This document shows positions 1-8,491 of a DNA stretch of 20,981 nucleotides, piece by piece. The stretch's first letter is position 1; each line of letters starts with the position of its first letter. The notes under the pieces were generated by a model. That model saw nothing but the letters and a program-made list of their open reading frames with translations, did not search any database and was not told the DNA's origin. The translations under genes and the position numbers were made by a program. The stretch is from Oscillibacter faecalis_A (GTDB lineage Bacteria > Bacillota > Clostridia > Oscillospirales > Oscillospiraceae), in the NCBI RefSeq assembly GCF_029218125.1, contig NZ_JARFXX010000016.1, positions 1-20,981 of the forward strand, read 5' to 3'.

Positions 1-1
1 G

Positions 2-511
2 GCACAGGCGGCAAAAAATTACTTTCACGACTCTCCGAAAGATCCCGACCTGTTTTGTTTTCACCCCATCCCGCTCAGCTTTGAGCCGGTGGAGCCGGGG
101 CGGTGTTCGCCGGTGCTGTATTCCTCCAGCATCCGGGACATGATCGACTACTCTCTGCGGAGCTGCGTGGAGCGGAATATCACCGTGCGGCGCTGCAAGA
201 ACTGCGGACGATGGTTTCCGCAGACCGGGCGGGTCAGCGCGGAGTATTGCGAGCGGCCTGTTCCGAAAGGTCAGCAGCGCTGCCGCGACATCGGCGCTCT
301 GAAGCAGTGGACGCTCCGGCAGGCAAATAATGACGCTTTCAAGGCTTACCGCAAGGAATACAAACGGCGCTTTGCGTGGATCAAGGCCGGACGGATCACC
401 GACCAGCAGTTTTACGATTGGAGTGAACGCGCCAGAGCGGAAAAGGATAAATGTGAGCAGGGGCTGATCTCTCAGAAGGAACTGGAAACCTGGCTGAAGG
501 AATCCAAATGA
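2..511 (+). CDS. Cys-containing protein, DUF6076-like, 5' end outside window
   Basis: The frame is open from base 2 with no stop, so the true start lies upstream. The GTG at 89 is only an internal candidate start with no convincing ribosome-binding site. The visible part is about 169 residues. It carries a possible metal-binding cluster (CKNCGRWF, then C of EYCERP and C of QQRCRD), followed by a basic, helix-rich C-terminus full of Lys, Arg and Glu. This arrangement resembles clostridial proteins annotated DUF6076, which have no assigned function; the family name is from memory. It ends in TGA directly before a strong hairpin terminator, so it is the last gene of a + strand transcript. It converges on the minus-strand defence island and is probably not part of it. 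Confidence 0.6.
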   Translation, partial: AQAAKNYFHDSPKDPDLFCFHPIPLSFEPVEPGRCSPVLYSSSIRDMIDYSLRSCVERNITVRRCKNCGRWFPQTGRVSAEYCERPVPKGQQRCRDIGALKQWTLRQANNDAFKAYRKEYKRRFAWIKAGRITDQQFYDWSERARAEKDKCEQGLISQKELETWLKESK

Positions 512-549
512 AACACCGTGTGCTGACCTTGCGGTCAGCACACGGTGTT
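512..549 (+). terminator. Strong hairpin terminator, probably bidirectional
   Basis: A perfect 17-bp stem (512-528 with 533-549, loop TTGC) begins one base after the stop of the first gene and is followed by CTTTGTCT. It sits between two converging transcripts and may also stop the minus-strand operon, whose last gene ends at 601. The T-tract is modest on both sides, so bidirectional use is inferred. Confidence 0.75.
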
Positions 550-582
550 CTTTGTCTATAGCGAGGCAGATTTTAAACCGCC
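548..582 (+). repeat. Direct repeat copy 1, matching 14796-14830
   Basis: The 17 bases TTCTTTGTCTATAGCGA (548-564) recur exactly at 14796-14812. The next 18 bases match at 12 positions. Both copies lie directly behind a hairpin terminator and in the same orientation, and they bracket the whole defence island. Confidence 0.7.
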
Positions 583-600
583 CCATGCGGAATCTGAATG

Positions 601-1452
601 CTATTTTTCTTTATTCCCCGCATCTTCCAGCAGATTTGTTACCACTTCACTAAGCTGCACAGCATTCTTGGCCGTGATAACAGGGACGCCTGTCTGCGTC
701 TCAATGGCCTTCCGTGCGTCACCGGCCACCTTGCCACCGGCACGGGCCACGTCGATGTTCTCCGAAAGGGTTGCCGGTGCCTTCTGCTTGGAAATTTCCG
801 TAGTGGTCGCCTCCGCCAGCATATTCAGCACCAGCTCCAGCGTGGTCATGTTATCACGGAGGTTTTCCTTTTTCAAACCTTTCAGGTTTTTGTACTGCCG
901 GGTGGACATCCCCGACCATGCACGGGAGATCTCATCGGTGAGGATGGCGTACTCCACTCCCTTCTGCACGCCGCGGGCATCCCATTCATCGGTCAATTCT
1001 TTGCGAACTTGGATGGCTTGCAGCCGCTGGTTGATCCACTCGCGGGTATAGCCCTTTTTGAGATAGGTTTCCAATGCCCGCTCGATGGTCAGCTCTGGGT
1101 CGATGGTTTCCTCAATGCGCTCCCGGCCGACCTGTGCCAGCCAGAGTTTGAACGGCTCAGCCTTGGGTGAAGGGATAGACTGGATGATGCGGAGGATCTG
1201 CTCGGTATCGGCCACATCGGTCAGGCGTTTTTTACCATCATGAGCCGTCATTTTCAAACCGTGACAATTTGTCACGGTTTCATTGCCCTCGGCCTTCAAC
1301 CGTTGTTTGAGTTTGCGCCAATACGCCGTGGGATCAACGCTGTCCGTCAGTACGCCAACCACATCGACAATGGAGAAGTACCATTCTTCCTTTTCTTCAT
1401 CCCACGCCGTGCGGATACGTTGGTTTTCAAAAAGCTGAATTTTAAGAGACAT
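601..1452 (-). CDS. BRO-N / DinD-type phage antirepressor-like protein
   Basis: 283 residues. The N-terminal ~115 residues look like a BRO-N domain (IQLFENQRIRTAW, then WYFSIVDVVGVL, then YWRKLKQRL, and LTDVADTEQILRIIQSIPSP near 78-95). The rest resembles the C-terminal region of DinD-like proteins (DEISRAWSGMSTRQYKNLKG, then LRDNMTTLELVLNMLAE). BRO/Ant proteins bind DNA and act as phage antirepressors; DinD of E. coli is SOS-induced. The role here is unknown. The ATG at 1452 was chosen over the TTG at 1464 because the latter lacks a properly spaced ribosome-binding site. It is the last gene of the island, 29 nt after the zinc-ribbon gene, and stops in TAG. It may be cargo rather than a defence component. 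Confidence 0.8.
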   Translation of the reverse strand: MSLKIQLFENQRIRTAWDEEKEEWYFSIVDVVGVLTDSVDPTAYWRKLKQRLKAEGNETVTNCHGLKMTAHDGKKRLTDVADTEQILRIIQSIPSPKAEPFKLWLAQVGRERIEETIDPELTIERALETYLKKGYTREWINQRLQAIQVRKELTDEWDARGVQKGVEYAILTDEISRAWSGMSTRQYKNLKGLKKENLRDNMTTLELVLNMLAEATTTEISKQKAPATLSENIDVARAGGKVAGDARKAIETQTGVPVITAKNAVQLSEVVTNLLEDAGNKEK

Positions 1453-1481
1453 CCTATCACCCAATTCCTAATCACCCAGGA

Positions 1482-1688
1482 TCAAGTCAATGTGCCGTTG
1501 TCCTCCACCTTTTCCGCTTCAGACAGCTCTTCCCAATCCTCACGATTTCCGCATCTGCGAAGGTAATCGTGGCCGCCATCCACGGCGCAGGAGCCGCAGC
1601 TGCAAAACTTAAAATCATGGACGGTTTCGCTCTCGATGACTTCTCCACATTTTTTGCATCTGATTGCGTTCCTGATAATTCTCGGCAT
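1482..1688 (-). CDS. Small zinc-ribbon-like protein (68 aa)
   Basis: 68 residues, starting MPRIIRNAIRCKKCGEV. Cysteines at CKKC (14-17) and CSCGSC (near 33-38) suggest a small zinc-binding fold, followed by HDYLRRCG and an acidic tail. The ATG at 1688 is preceded by AGAGGG at good spacing and lies 2 nt after the helicase stop, which implies translational coupling. A longer frame from 1772 would overlap the helicase gene and is not needed. It resembles small proteins annotated DUF7695 (from memory). Function unknown; position suggests an accessory of the helicase-nuclease, by inference only. Confidence 0.7.
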   Translation of the reverse strand: MPRIIRNAIRCKKCGEVIESETVHDFKFCSCGSCAVDGGHDYLRRCGNREDWEELSEAEKVEDNGTLT

Positions 1689-1690
1689 AA

Positions 1691-4396
1691 TCAGTCCCTC
1701 TTTAGCGCATTTTTGATTTTCTCTTTTTCCCCGCTGCCATCTGTGCGGAGGCGCAGCAGCGGGACGGCGCACTTCTCCAGAATGGAGTTCTTTTTCGCAT
1801 CCCGCTCTGCCTGCTTGCTCCCGGATTTATGAGATCCGCCGTCTACTTCGATCGCCAGAACAGGTTGCTTATCCATTTGATTGAACAGTAGAAAATCCAC
1901 ATGTGTCAGCGGATTGCGGGCATATTTGCGTTCTTCCTCTGTCAGTGGCGCATAATCCTTCACCAGCGTGGCAAGAGAAAAATGCACCGCACAGCCGATA
2001 GAGGAAAAAGGCTCATCGGACAATATCTCTTGAATTACCGAGTGCATTAGGTTCTCAGAATCGTACTCGGACACCCGCTTATGCTTTTGCAGATATTCTC
2101 TGCGCTGCTCGGCATAACCCTGATAGAGCATATCGAATACAGAATAGATCTGACTCTGGATGATTTCGAAATTGTTGTATTCGATGTACCGGGCCAAGTC
2201 ACCATAGTTGGTCTGGTCATTGCGTGGGTCCTGCGATGTGATCACAGCCAGAGAATGAACCGCGCGGGAAACCGCCACATTCAGCATATGGGGATCATCC
2301 ACAAAATCTGTGATGACATTGTCGACCGAAGTCAGAATGATTGCATCCTGCTCCCGCCCCTGAAACTTGTGGACGGTGTCCACCTCATAAGTATCTCCCA
2401 ACTGCTTGCGGATGGCTGTCACCTGATCCCGATATGGTGTGATAATACCGATGCTCTGGAAATTTTGCTGATGCAGCCGCGGAAGTACCTCCCGCTGAAT
2501 GACGTCGATCTGGCGCTGATTGAGATGTCCACGGGCGTGGTTGCCGGCAGTTGTCCGGTACATGGTCAATACATCCGGCTCATCATGATCCTTCGTCATA
2601 ACGATCAGTTGCCCGTGGTAGAACTTCTGGTTGCAGAAGTTGATGATTTTTGGGTGGCAACGGTAGTGTTCCCGCAGCAGCGTAACAGGTGCGTCCTGCC
2701 ATATTTCCAATGCAGAGGACAGCAGGCTGTGAGTAGAAAAGCGATACCGCTCATCCAAGGAATACTTTTTCCAAATGGCATCGCTGGTACGAATGTCATC
2801 CTCCGTCAGCACATTGGGGAGCTGCTTCAAGTCCCCAACAATCACGATATTCCGCGCACAGGAGAAGGCCAGTACCCCGGTAGCCAGATCAACCTGCGAG
2901 GCCTCATCCACAATCAAGTAATCATAGATATGTTCAATGCTCAGCGTTCCCTTGATGGAATAGGTCGTGCTAAGTACCACCGGGTACTCACGGGTAAACT
3001 CCGCAGAATTTCGGCGGAAATCATTCTTTTCAAAGCACCGTCTATTATTCCGCCAATGATACCGTGTTGCCAGCTCCGCCCGAAACAGCCGCAGGGACTT
3101 CTGTGTGAGCTCATCCATCTTCGCGTCGAAAGCGTAGCGCTCCAGCTTTCGGTTCAATTCCTGCTTTTCGGCCTCCAGTTCCCGCCTCTTTACGAAATAG
3201 AATTGGTTTTGCAAATAGGGAATGACCTGTTCCGGGGAACAGGCAAACAATTTGAGTGCATTACGGTTGAATCGGAACATGATGGAGATTTTTTGCAACA
3301 GGCTCAAGCGAGTCTCACGCTCTGCGTGCTGTTCAAATTCCATCCAAAGCGCAAGAAGCTTCTGCGAGGACAGCTTGTCCAAGCTCTCCATTGGCACATC
3401 GCTGTAACTTGCGTAATATTCCTCAAAATAATGCTGCTCCGGGTTTAGCTGCAAGAACTCCTGCTCAATTTCCGCAATGCGGTTTTTGGCATTGAGCATT
3501 TCGTTCAGTTCTTTGGAGAGCGCAGTCGTTTCCTGATCTAATTGCTGTCGTTCCTCCGGCGACATTTCCCAATCGCTCATATTCGGATAGGTGCCGGTCT
3601 GTGCATCCAGAAACTTCTCTTTGTTGGCAAGGCTGCCGAGAAACGCAGTCAGAAAAGCGGCATTTTTCTTCTCCAGCTTTTCCACAACATTATGCGTTGC
3701 GGAATTGTTGTTGGAGACAACCGCCACGGTTTTTCCGCTGCGAACAACATTGGCGATGATATTCAGGATCGTTTGTGTCTTCCCAGTACCCGGTGGCCCC
3801 TGAATGATACTGATTTTGGAGGAAAGCGCCCGTTCTACCGCCAGCTTTTGACTCTGGTTCAGGCCAAATGGATAAATCACTGCCTCCGGCATCTGGGGCA
3901 TTTTGACGTCTTTCTGCGGTGCAAGATAGCTTGCCAACACGGTATCCTCGCTGACCTGCTGGATCTTGTCATACTGCATGCTTAGAATGTTGATACCGTT
4001 TTCCGCCACCAGACTGATTGCAGCGGCAGTCTCCTTGAAATATTGGAATGTTTCTTGATTTTTACCGTCTGCCAGGCAATTCTGCTGGAACTGCACTTCG
4101 CTCCTGTGGAACGATAAATCTCTCTTTCCGTTGCGGACAATACGATAATACCCGCCGAAATCGAGAATCTCATCAATTCCGCTGATGGCTTGCCCATTTG
4201 CGATGACAATCACCTGCGCAGGGTCAATTTTCTGTTTCAGAGGCAGGATCTCCACATTGCTACTCTGAAAGCTGTATGTCTTATTGGGCGCACTGGTATA
4301 GACGACCTCGCACTTTCCGTTGCGGAACTGAAAGTTCGCAACCGAGTCCGTCTGGTCTTTTCCCTTTATGATGATCAAGTGCTTTCGTGCGTCCAT
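1691..4396 (-). CDS. SF1 helicase with C-terminal PD-(D/E)XK (DUF2726-like) nuclease domain
   Basis: 901 residues from the ATG at 4396, chosen over the in-frame GTG at 4411 because AAAGGA lies 7 nt upstream. Residues ~1-170 have no recognised fold. A Q-motif-like LNQSQ (179-183) precedes Walker A GPPGTGKT (200-207), then Walker B LIVDEASQ, GDLKQLP, YRCHP, HKFQGREQDAIILT and LNVAVSRA, the SF1 DNA2/NAM7/UPF1 set. The last ~130 residues carry HVDFLLF...LAIEVDGGSH, a PD-(D/E)XK nuclease pattern as in DUF2726. A predicted insertion of coiled-coil character lies between Walker A and B. It should unwind and cut nucleic acid. Such helicase-nucleases are frequent in defence islands, but the target is unknown. 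Its stop is 2 nt from the next start. Confidence 0.88.
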   Translation of the reverse strand: MDARKHLIIIKGKDQTDSVANFQFRNGKCEVVYTSAPNKTYSFQSSNVEILPLKQKIDPAQVIVIANGQAISGIDEILDFGGYYRIVRNGKRDLSFHRSEVQFQQNCLADGKNQETFQYFKETAAAISLVAENGINILSMQYDKIQQVSEDTVLASYLAPQKDVKMPQMPEAVIYPFGLNQSQKLAVERALSSKISIIQGPPGTGKTQTILNIIANVVRSGKTVAVVSNNNSATHNVVEKLEKKNAAFLTAFLGSLANKEKFLDAQTGTYPNMSDWEMSPEERQQLDQETTALSKELNEMLNAKNRIAEIEQEFLQLNPEQHYFEEYYASYSDVPMESLDKLSSQKLLALWMEFEQHAERETRLSLLQKISIMFRFNRNALKLFACSPEQVIPYLQNQFYFVKRRELEAEKQELNRKLERYAFDAKMDELTQKSLRLFRAELATRYHWRNNRRCFEKNDFRRNSAEFTREYPVVLSTTYSIKGTLSIEHIYDYLIVDEASQVDLATGVLAFSCARNIVIVGDLKQLPNVLTEDDIRTSDAIWKKYSLDERYRFSTHSLLSSALEIWQDAPVTLLREHYRCHPKIINFCNQKFYHGQLIVMTKDHDEPDVLTMYRTTAGNHARGHLNQRQIDVIQREVLPRLHQQNFQSIGIITPYRDQVTAIRKQLGDTYEVDTVHKFQGREQDAIILTSVDNVITDFVDDPHMLNVAVSRAVHSLAVITSQDPRNDQTNYGDLARYIEYNNFEIIQSQIYSVFDMLYQGYAEQRREYLQKHKRVSEYDSENLMHSVIQEILSDEPFSSIGCAVHFSLATLVKDYAPLTEEERKYARNPLTHVDFLLFNQMDKQPVLAIEVDGGSHKSGSKQAERDAKKNSILEKCAVPLLRLRTDGSGEKEKIKNALKRD

Positions 4397-4432
4397 AGGC
4401 AATCCTTTCACTTAAGAATGCGAGCTATTGAC

Positions 4433-4522
4433 TTACGGGTTGTCCACCCACATCTCGCACTGGCTCATGACAGTCTGAACGGCATCATCCATACCCTCTG
4501 ACGGGTACTTATGCTTTTTCAG
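4433..4522 (-). pseudogene. Possible C-terminal remnant of a type I restriction subunit (HsdR)
   Basis: Between the helicase gene and the upstream gene a short frame reads LKKHKYPSEGMDDAVQ then TVMSQCEMWVDNP and stops. This resembles the 'K.YPPEG...A...V..Q.E...' ending of HsdR proteins, as I remember them. Just upstream a different frame reads LLGKKIAEKA, which could continue it after a frameshift. No complete gene is present. If correct, a type I system once occupied this site. A short coupled leader ORF starting at 4492 is the alternative. Confidence 0.35.
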
Positions 4523-4574
4523 CTATCTTTTTACCAAGCAACGCATCCCTTGAGGAAACAGCCAACTCACATGC

Positions 4575-5438
4575 TCATGGTGTTTTGTTTTCGATTTCAC
4601 TCTTCAATGCTTCAAAAGTCTTCTTCCGGTCAGCGTGCTCTAAGCGTAATATCGCTAAAAGGCACATTTGGTAAACCTCGTCATACCAAAATTCCAATTG
4701 CTCTTTTGCCAAATCCCCTATTGGCTTTTTAAATTTAGGGCTTTGAGGATCTGCATTATTATGGCGTATATGAAAGTTATTGAATGTATAGAATAAGTCG
4801 CTGGAAAATGTTTTATCAATTCTTTCGAGGTTTGTTCTCTGCGGTTCGAGCAAATTCGCAAGATCAAGCAAAGTCGTTTTCTTTTCTGCCAGATTACCTT
4901 TCATCGAATAATGGTTATAGGAAATCAGCCTATACGACAAGCTCTCTGGAATAAATTCACCTTCAGCAACAGCTATTGCAGCAGGGTCTTTCTCCACAAA
5001 AATAGTAAGGTCATTCTGCTTCGCCTGCATATATCCGATTTTTTCAATCACCTGACTAATTTGCTGTAGATAGAATTGAACATTAATAAGTTTTGTTGGC
5101 ATATTCCCGTATCCATAAGGATAACTCAAGGGAACACATTGGTATGCCATAAGTAGGTTTTCAATATATTCGCACAACGAAATTAAATGGTCAATATTGA
5201 AATTAGTCGGATCTTTTTCAAAATGAAATCCATGCAAATCATTAAATTCATCTAACGAAAGACATGTCCCTCTAAAGTGAAAAGCGATAAAATATGTGCT
5301 GAACTCATCGTAAGCGGATATCCAGCTTGTGTTTGACACTTGAATACTACGATCATATAGCATTCCATAAAGTTTTTGATATTCTACCTTGACATCTATC
5401 TTTGCATCTTTTAAAATCTGGGCAAAATTTCGTCTCAT
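4575..5438 (-). CDS. Unknown protein with IRHNN motif, possible HEPN/Abi-like
   Basis: 287 residues, not recognised. The ATG at 5438 (MRRNFAQILKD) has AGGTGA at proper spacing; the ATG at 5456 has none. The protein is soluble, rich in aromatic residues, and mostly helical in appearance. Near the C-terminus FNNFHIRHNNAD is followed by a helix (LEFWYDEVYQMCLLAILRLEH). A conserved '[F/Y]..IRH' followed by an aromatic helix recalls abortive-infection proteins with HEPN-type RNase motifs (R-X4-6-H), but the spacing is not canonical. Codon use is AT-rich compared with the flanks. It lies between the 5mC-dependent nuclease and the helicase, preceded by a 117-nt gap, so it may have its own promoter. 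Confidence 0.7.
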   Translation of the reverse strand: MRRNFAQILKDAKIDVKVEYQKLYGMLYDRSIQVSNTSWISAYDEFSTYFIAFHFRGTCLSLDEFNDLHGFHFEKDPTNFNIDHLISLCEYIENLLMAYQCVPLSYPYGYGNMPTKLINVQFYLQQISQVIEKIGYMQAKQNDLTIFVEKDPAAIAVAEGEFIPESLSYRLISYNHYSMKGNLAEKKTTLLDLANLLEPQRTNLERIDKTFSSDLFYTFNNFHIRHNNADPQSPKFKKPIGDLAKEQLEFWYDEVYQMCLLAILRLEHADRKKTFEALKSEIENKTP

Positions 5439-5555
5439 GGATTCACCTGCTTTCATTTGTAGCTTATCCGCTCATAAGCATGCAGGAATCATTTATCGCT
5501 TTAACCCGTATTGCGGGTTAACTATATCCCAACACCATTTTTGCACCACCAAAAA
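5439..5555 (-). other. Intergenic gap with two hairpins
   Basis: This is one of the longer gaps in the island. It holds a perfect 8-bp stem (5501-5508 with 5514-5521, TTAACCCG/CGGGTTAA) and a 6-bp stem (GCTTAT/ATAAGC, within 5462-5479). Neither is followed by a T-run, so they are not classic terminators. A TATAGT near 5525 on the minus strand could be a -10 box, but no good -35 is present. Confidence 0.4.
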
Positions 5556-6746
5556 TCAAAAATTTGTGCTTAGCCAATCTTTCAAGAGTTCCACACTGCA
5601 GATACCTGCATTATACAAAATTTCAATAATATCCCCGCCGGAAATAATCACAATAGGATGCTCATCTTCGATGATTTCTTTGTAGGCTTGATTTCCAACA
5701 TATGATGTGGTCACAAAAATTCCAAATTGTCGATGTTTGATTCTTGAAATCAAGCGTGATGTCTCTTTTACACCCACCGCATTACTTATTTTGTATCGCT
5801 TAGCTTCTAATGCAAATTCGAGTTCGATACCATTCACTATCGTGCCTACACGGTATTTTCCAACGGCATCTCTACCACCATCTCGAGTGCGCCGCGTTGC
5901 TTCAATGCTGATAATATTGGAATCCATAATTTGCGCAACTTTACAGGCACAAGCTTCAAATGCATACGGGTCTGCAAAATAACTTATCAATGTTTCCAAC
6001 ATTTGATACTCCAGACTACCGGGAGCGGGAAGCTGCTCGTTTGCCTTTCGATATTGGATTGGGTTTTTTTCTGTTATCAATGGCTTATATTCATTTTTAT
6101 CGACCCAGCACAGCCATGCCTTAGGCGCGTACTGGCTCTCGTATCCATGGTCATTTTCTAAATCCACAAGCCATCGCCTATCGATTCGGGGGATATTAAG
6201 TATGGTGAATGTAGACTTATAGTTCTGATACCGCCCCTCCTTGTTCTGCGCCCAAACAGAAACTAACGCATCCTGCGAATTCATTCGCCTATCACCAGGT
6301 ACGGCAAGTCCACAAAATACCACATCCCTACCGCAGTATTTCTGGAATATGAATACTGGTGCTATTTGTTTTCTTTGACCAACGGCAAGCTTGGCAAAGA
6401 TATTCTGTAAAAATAAATTCCCTCCGAATTTCGTTTTTGTCATCGGATTGCCGGCTTTTCTGTTATCTCCCCAGTATGTAAAACGTCCAAGCGTTCTATC
6501 GATTTCATCACGCCATTCGATTTCCTCTCCAGTCGTATAAATACATACATAAGCCACATCTTTCGCTTTTTTCCCGTTTTCACCCAGTTTCATGCATTTC
6601 CTAAAACCGCCAGAATTGCCAACATGCATTACCTTCGATAACACTTCACTCCCAAGATTCTTGGCAGTTCCACCTTCGTAAACTGCATCTACGAGCAAAT
6701 CAGCAGCATCTATCTCAGTAAATGGGATGCGTAAAATTTTCTCCAT
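5556..6746 (-). CDS. AspBHI/MspJI-like modification-dependent endonuclease
   Basis: 396 residues, the size of AspBHI-type enzymes. Residues ~1-235 match the style of the AspBHI N-terminal, SRA-like recognition region (LVDAVYEGG, GRFTYWGDNR, GNLFLQNIFAKLAVG, APVFIFQKY). The C-terminal ~140 residues form an Mrr-like nuclease: FEACACKV helix, then GGRDAVG with D293, then E314-A-K316, a D-X20-E-X-K spacing, then FVTTSY and VIISGGDI. Known family members bind 5-methylcytosine in a short context and cut nearby. It lies 14 nt after the second methyltransferase gene and has AAAGGG before its ATG. Its recognition context must avoid the host's own 5mC sites. The fold call is confident; the exact specificity cannot be read. 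Confidence 0.82.
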   Translation of the reverse strand: MEKILRIPFTEIDAADLLVDAVYEGGTAKNLGSEVLSKVMHVGNSGGFRKCMKLGENGKKAKDVAYVCIYTTGEEIEWRDEIDRTLGRFTYWGDNRKAGNPMTKTKFGGNLFLQNIFAKLAVGQRKQIAPVFIFQKYCGRDVVFCGLAVPGDRRMNSQDALVSVWAQNKEGRYQNYKSTFTILNIPRIDRRWLVDLENDHGYESQYAPKAWLCWVDKNEYKPLITEKNPIQYRKANEQLPAPGSLEYQMLETLISYFADPYAFEACACKVAQIMDSNIISIEATRRTRDGGRDAVGKYRVGTIVNGIELEFALEAKRYKISNAVGVKETSRLISRIKHRQFGIFVTTSYVGNQAYKEIIEDEHPIVIISGGDIIEILYNAGICSVELLKDWLSTNF

Positions 6747-6760
6747 AGGGCATACCCTTT

Positions 6761-7984
6761 CTAAAATTCGCTTAATAATACTCTGCCTATCCTCTTTACA
6801 AGCGGAACGACTAAGGCGTTACCCATGCAAAAATATCGCATTCGTTCAGGCATTCCTGTATCCGTCCAACCATCCGGAAATCCATTCAATCGTTCACATT
6901 CGACCGGAGTCAGCACCCGTAGGCGGCCAGCCATCGGGTCCCGTACGACATGAGAAGTCCGGCCCACCTGGGATTCTGAGGTCAGCATCGTTCTTGAGGG
7001 CTTGTCCAACGATTCCGGAAATTGAACGCTGCCCTCGGAAAAACAATACTGACTGCCATCTCGCCGCTGCCGTTTCTCACGCTTTGCCCCCTTGGAGTAG
7101 GTCCATCGGGGCATATCTTCGGTGCGAAGGAAATAGTGCTCATCCACTGGACCTGTCTCTAACATGTCCTTTAGAGGTGTGGCTTCTATTCGCTGCGGAG
7201 TCACATCAACAGAGTATATCCGTCCGTTCATCATAACGCCAGCGTTATATAAATATACCCGCTGGTTTCTTGAAACAGTTGAAATATCAGCATATTCTAA
7301 TTCATCGATCCAATTTTCGACATATGACCTGCTATGACTTTGAACAGGAAACGCTTTTGCTAAAATACCATTCTCCATAATATGCTTGTGCATAGACTTA
7401 AGGCCTTGCGCACATACCACTTCTGCAAAATTGCGAAAAATCTCCGTCTGGTCATGATAGGCTATGATAAATGTCCGCCGCCGTCGTTGAGCGTATCCAT
7501 ATTCAGCAGCATTGATGACTCTCCATTCTACGGCATAACCTTTCTCGTAAAGGCATCGTAATATGATGGAAAAATCCCGACCGGGCTGTTTAGCCGGAGA
7601 GCGGATCAGCCTGTCCACATTTTCCAGCAACACATACCTTGGCCTTTTTTCTCGGAGAATATCATCTATTTGCCACCAGAGCGCACCCTTAGCCCCCTCG
7701 ATTCCTGCTGAATTTTTCTTCATGACGGAATAGTCCTGACATGGGAATCCACCGACAAGCAGATCATGGTCAGGTACATTGATTTTAGCTTTGGCGATAT
7801 CTTGACAAACATGGTACTTTTGACTGCCAAAATGCGCAGTGTAGCACTCAAAAGCATACTGCTCTCGCATAGACGGCTCCCATTGGTTTGCCCATATCAC
7901 TTTGAACCTATCAGACGCAGATTCCAAGCCTAAGCGGAAACCGCCTACGCCTGCGAAAAGCTCTACTGTTCTGATAGTCTCCAT
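6761..7984 (-). CDS. DNA C5-cytosine methyltransferase (second copy)
   Basis: 407 residues from the ATG at 7984 (METIRTVELF), which has GGGAG upstream. A GTG at 8017 and an ATG at 7999 are alternatives. C5-MTase motifs in order are: I AGVGGFRLG (11-19), IV GFPCQDYS with catalytic Cys82, VI ENVD (121-124), VIII QRRRRTF, and X MRYFCMGNALVVP at the C-terminus. It transfers a methyl group from S-adenosylmethionine to cytosine C5. It is clearly paralogous to the methyltransferase at 10710-11927, sharing GIEG.KG.LWWQI, SPAKQ.GRDF and TGMP.RMRYFCMGN. Both look M.Sau3AI-like, so the target may contain GATC, by inference. It follows vsr and precedes the 5mC-dependent nuclease. Confidence 0.93.
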   Translation of the reverse strand: METIRTVELFAGVGGFRLGLESASDRFKVIWANQWEPSMREQYAFECYTAHFGSQKYHVCQDIAKAKINVPDHDLLVGGFPCQDYSVMKKNSAGIEGAKGALWWQIDDILREKRPRYVLLENVDRLIRSPAKQPGRDFSIILRCLYEKGYAVEWRVINAAEYGYAQRRRRTFIIAYHDQTEIFRNFAEVVCAQGLKSMHKHIMENGILAKAFPVQSHSRSYVENWIDELEYADISTVSRNQRVYLYNAGVMMNGRIYSVDVTPQRIEATPLKDMLETGPVDEHYFLRTEDMPRWTYSKGAKREKRQRRDGSQYCFSEGSVQFPESLDKPSRTMLTSESQVGRTSHVVRDPMAGRLRVLTPVECERLNGFPDGWTDTGMPERMRYFCMGNALVVPLVKRIGRVLLSEF

Positions 7985-8013
7985 AAATATAGCTCCCATG
8001 TAAGATGCTGATA

Positions 8014-8484
8014 TCACTCTTCATAGTCAATGGTTTCTTGCGCATCTGCGCTATCTATCAGCTGCGCAAGGATGACTTCCTCAATCGTAGCAACACACGT
8101 CGATAAATCTTTGACGACTTCTTTTTCCCAAAAGTGAATGGGGACCCATCCATCCTGCATCAACAGTTGGTCATCCCGAAGGTCGCGAGCCATGTTTTCT
8201 TCGATTTTTTCGATCCAATACTCACGATTGCTCTTAAGGCGTGTCTTCCGGTTTTCCCAATCTTTTCCGTGCCAAAACTCGCCATCGACAAAAACAGCGA
8301 TACGATGCTTGAGGATCGCAATGTCGGGAGAACCGGGCAGCTTCTTATCATTTTTACGATAACGATAGCTCTGGTGCCAAAGCGCTTTTGCCAACAATGT
8401 TTCTGCTTTTCCGCCCTTCAGTTTGACCTTGGACATGCGTTTTCGAGTCTCAGGGGTGGAGTCATATGATTTGGGGTGTTTCAT
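8014..8484 (-). CDS. vsr: Vsr-type very short patch repair endonuclease
   Basis: 156 residues from the ATG at 8484 (MKHPKSYDST), 7 nt after the upstream stop. A TTG at 8517 would overlap that gene. The Vsr pattern is present: TRKRMSKVKLKGGKAETLLAKALW with E29, YRYRKNDKKLPGSPDI with D54, then VFVDGEFWHG, and LLMQDGWVPIHFWEKEV. Vsr nicks next to T:G mismatches that arise when 5mC deaminates, and is usually linked to a C5-methyltransferase, as here. The usual zinc-binding Cys residues are missing (GEFWHGKDWE in place of the GCFWHGH-type motif), so this is probably a zinc-free variant. It could also be a restriction enzyme of the same fold. Confidence 0.87.
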   Translation of the reverse strand: MKHPKSYDSTPETRKRMSKVKLKGGKAETLLAKALWHQSYRYRKNDKKLPGSPDIAILKHRIAVFVDGEFWHGKDWENRKTRLKSNREYWIEKIEENMARDLRDDQLLMQDGWVPIHFWEKEVVKDLSTCVATIEEVILAQLIDSADAQETIDYEE

Positions 8485-8491
8485 ATTGAAC

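Noticed and set aside
2081..3448. 455-codon open frame on + across the helicase gene
   Set aside because: Antisense to a gene with a full set of helicase motifs; no ribosome-binding site or domain.
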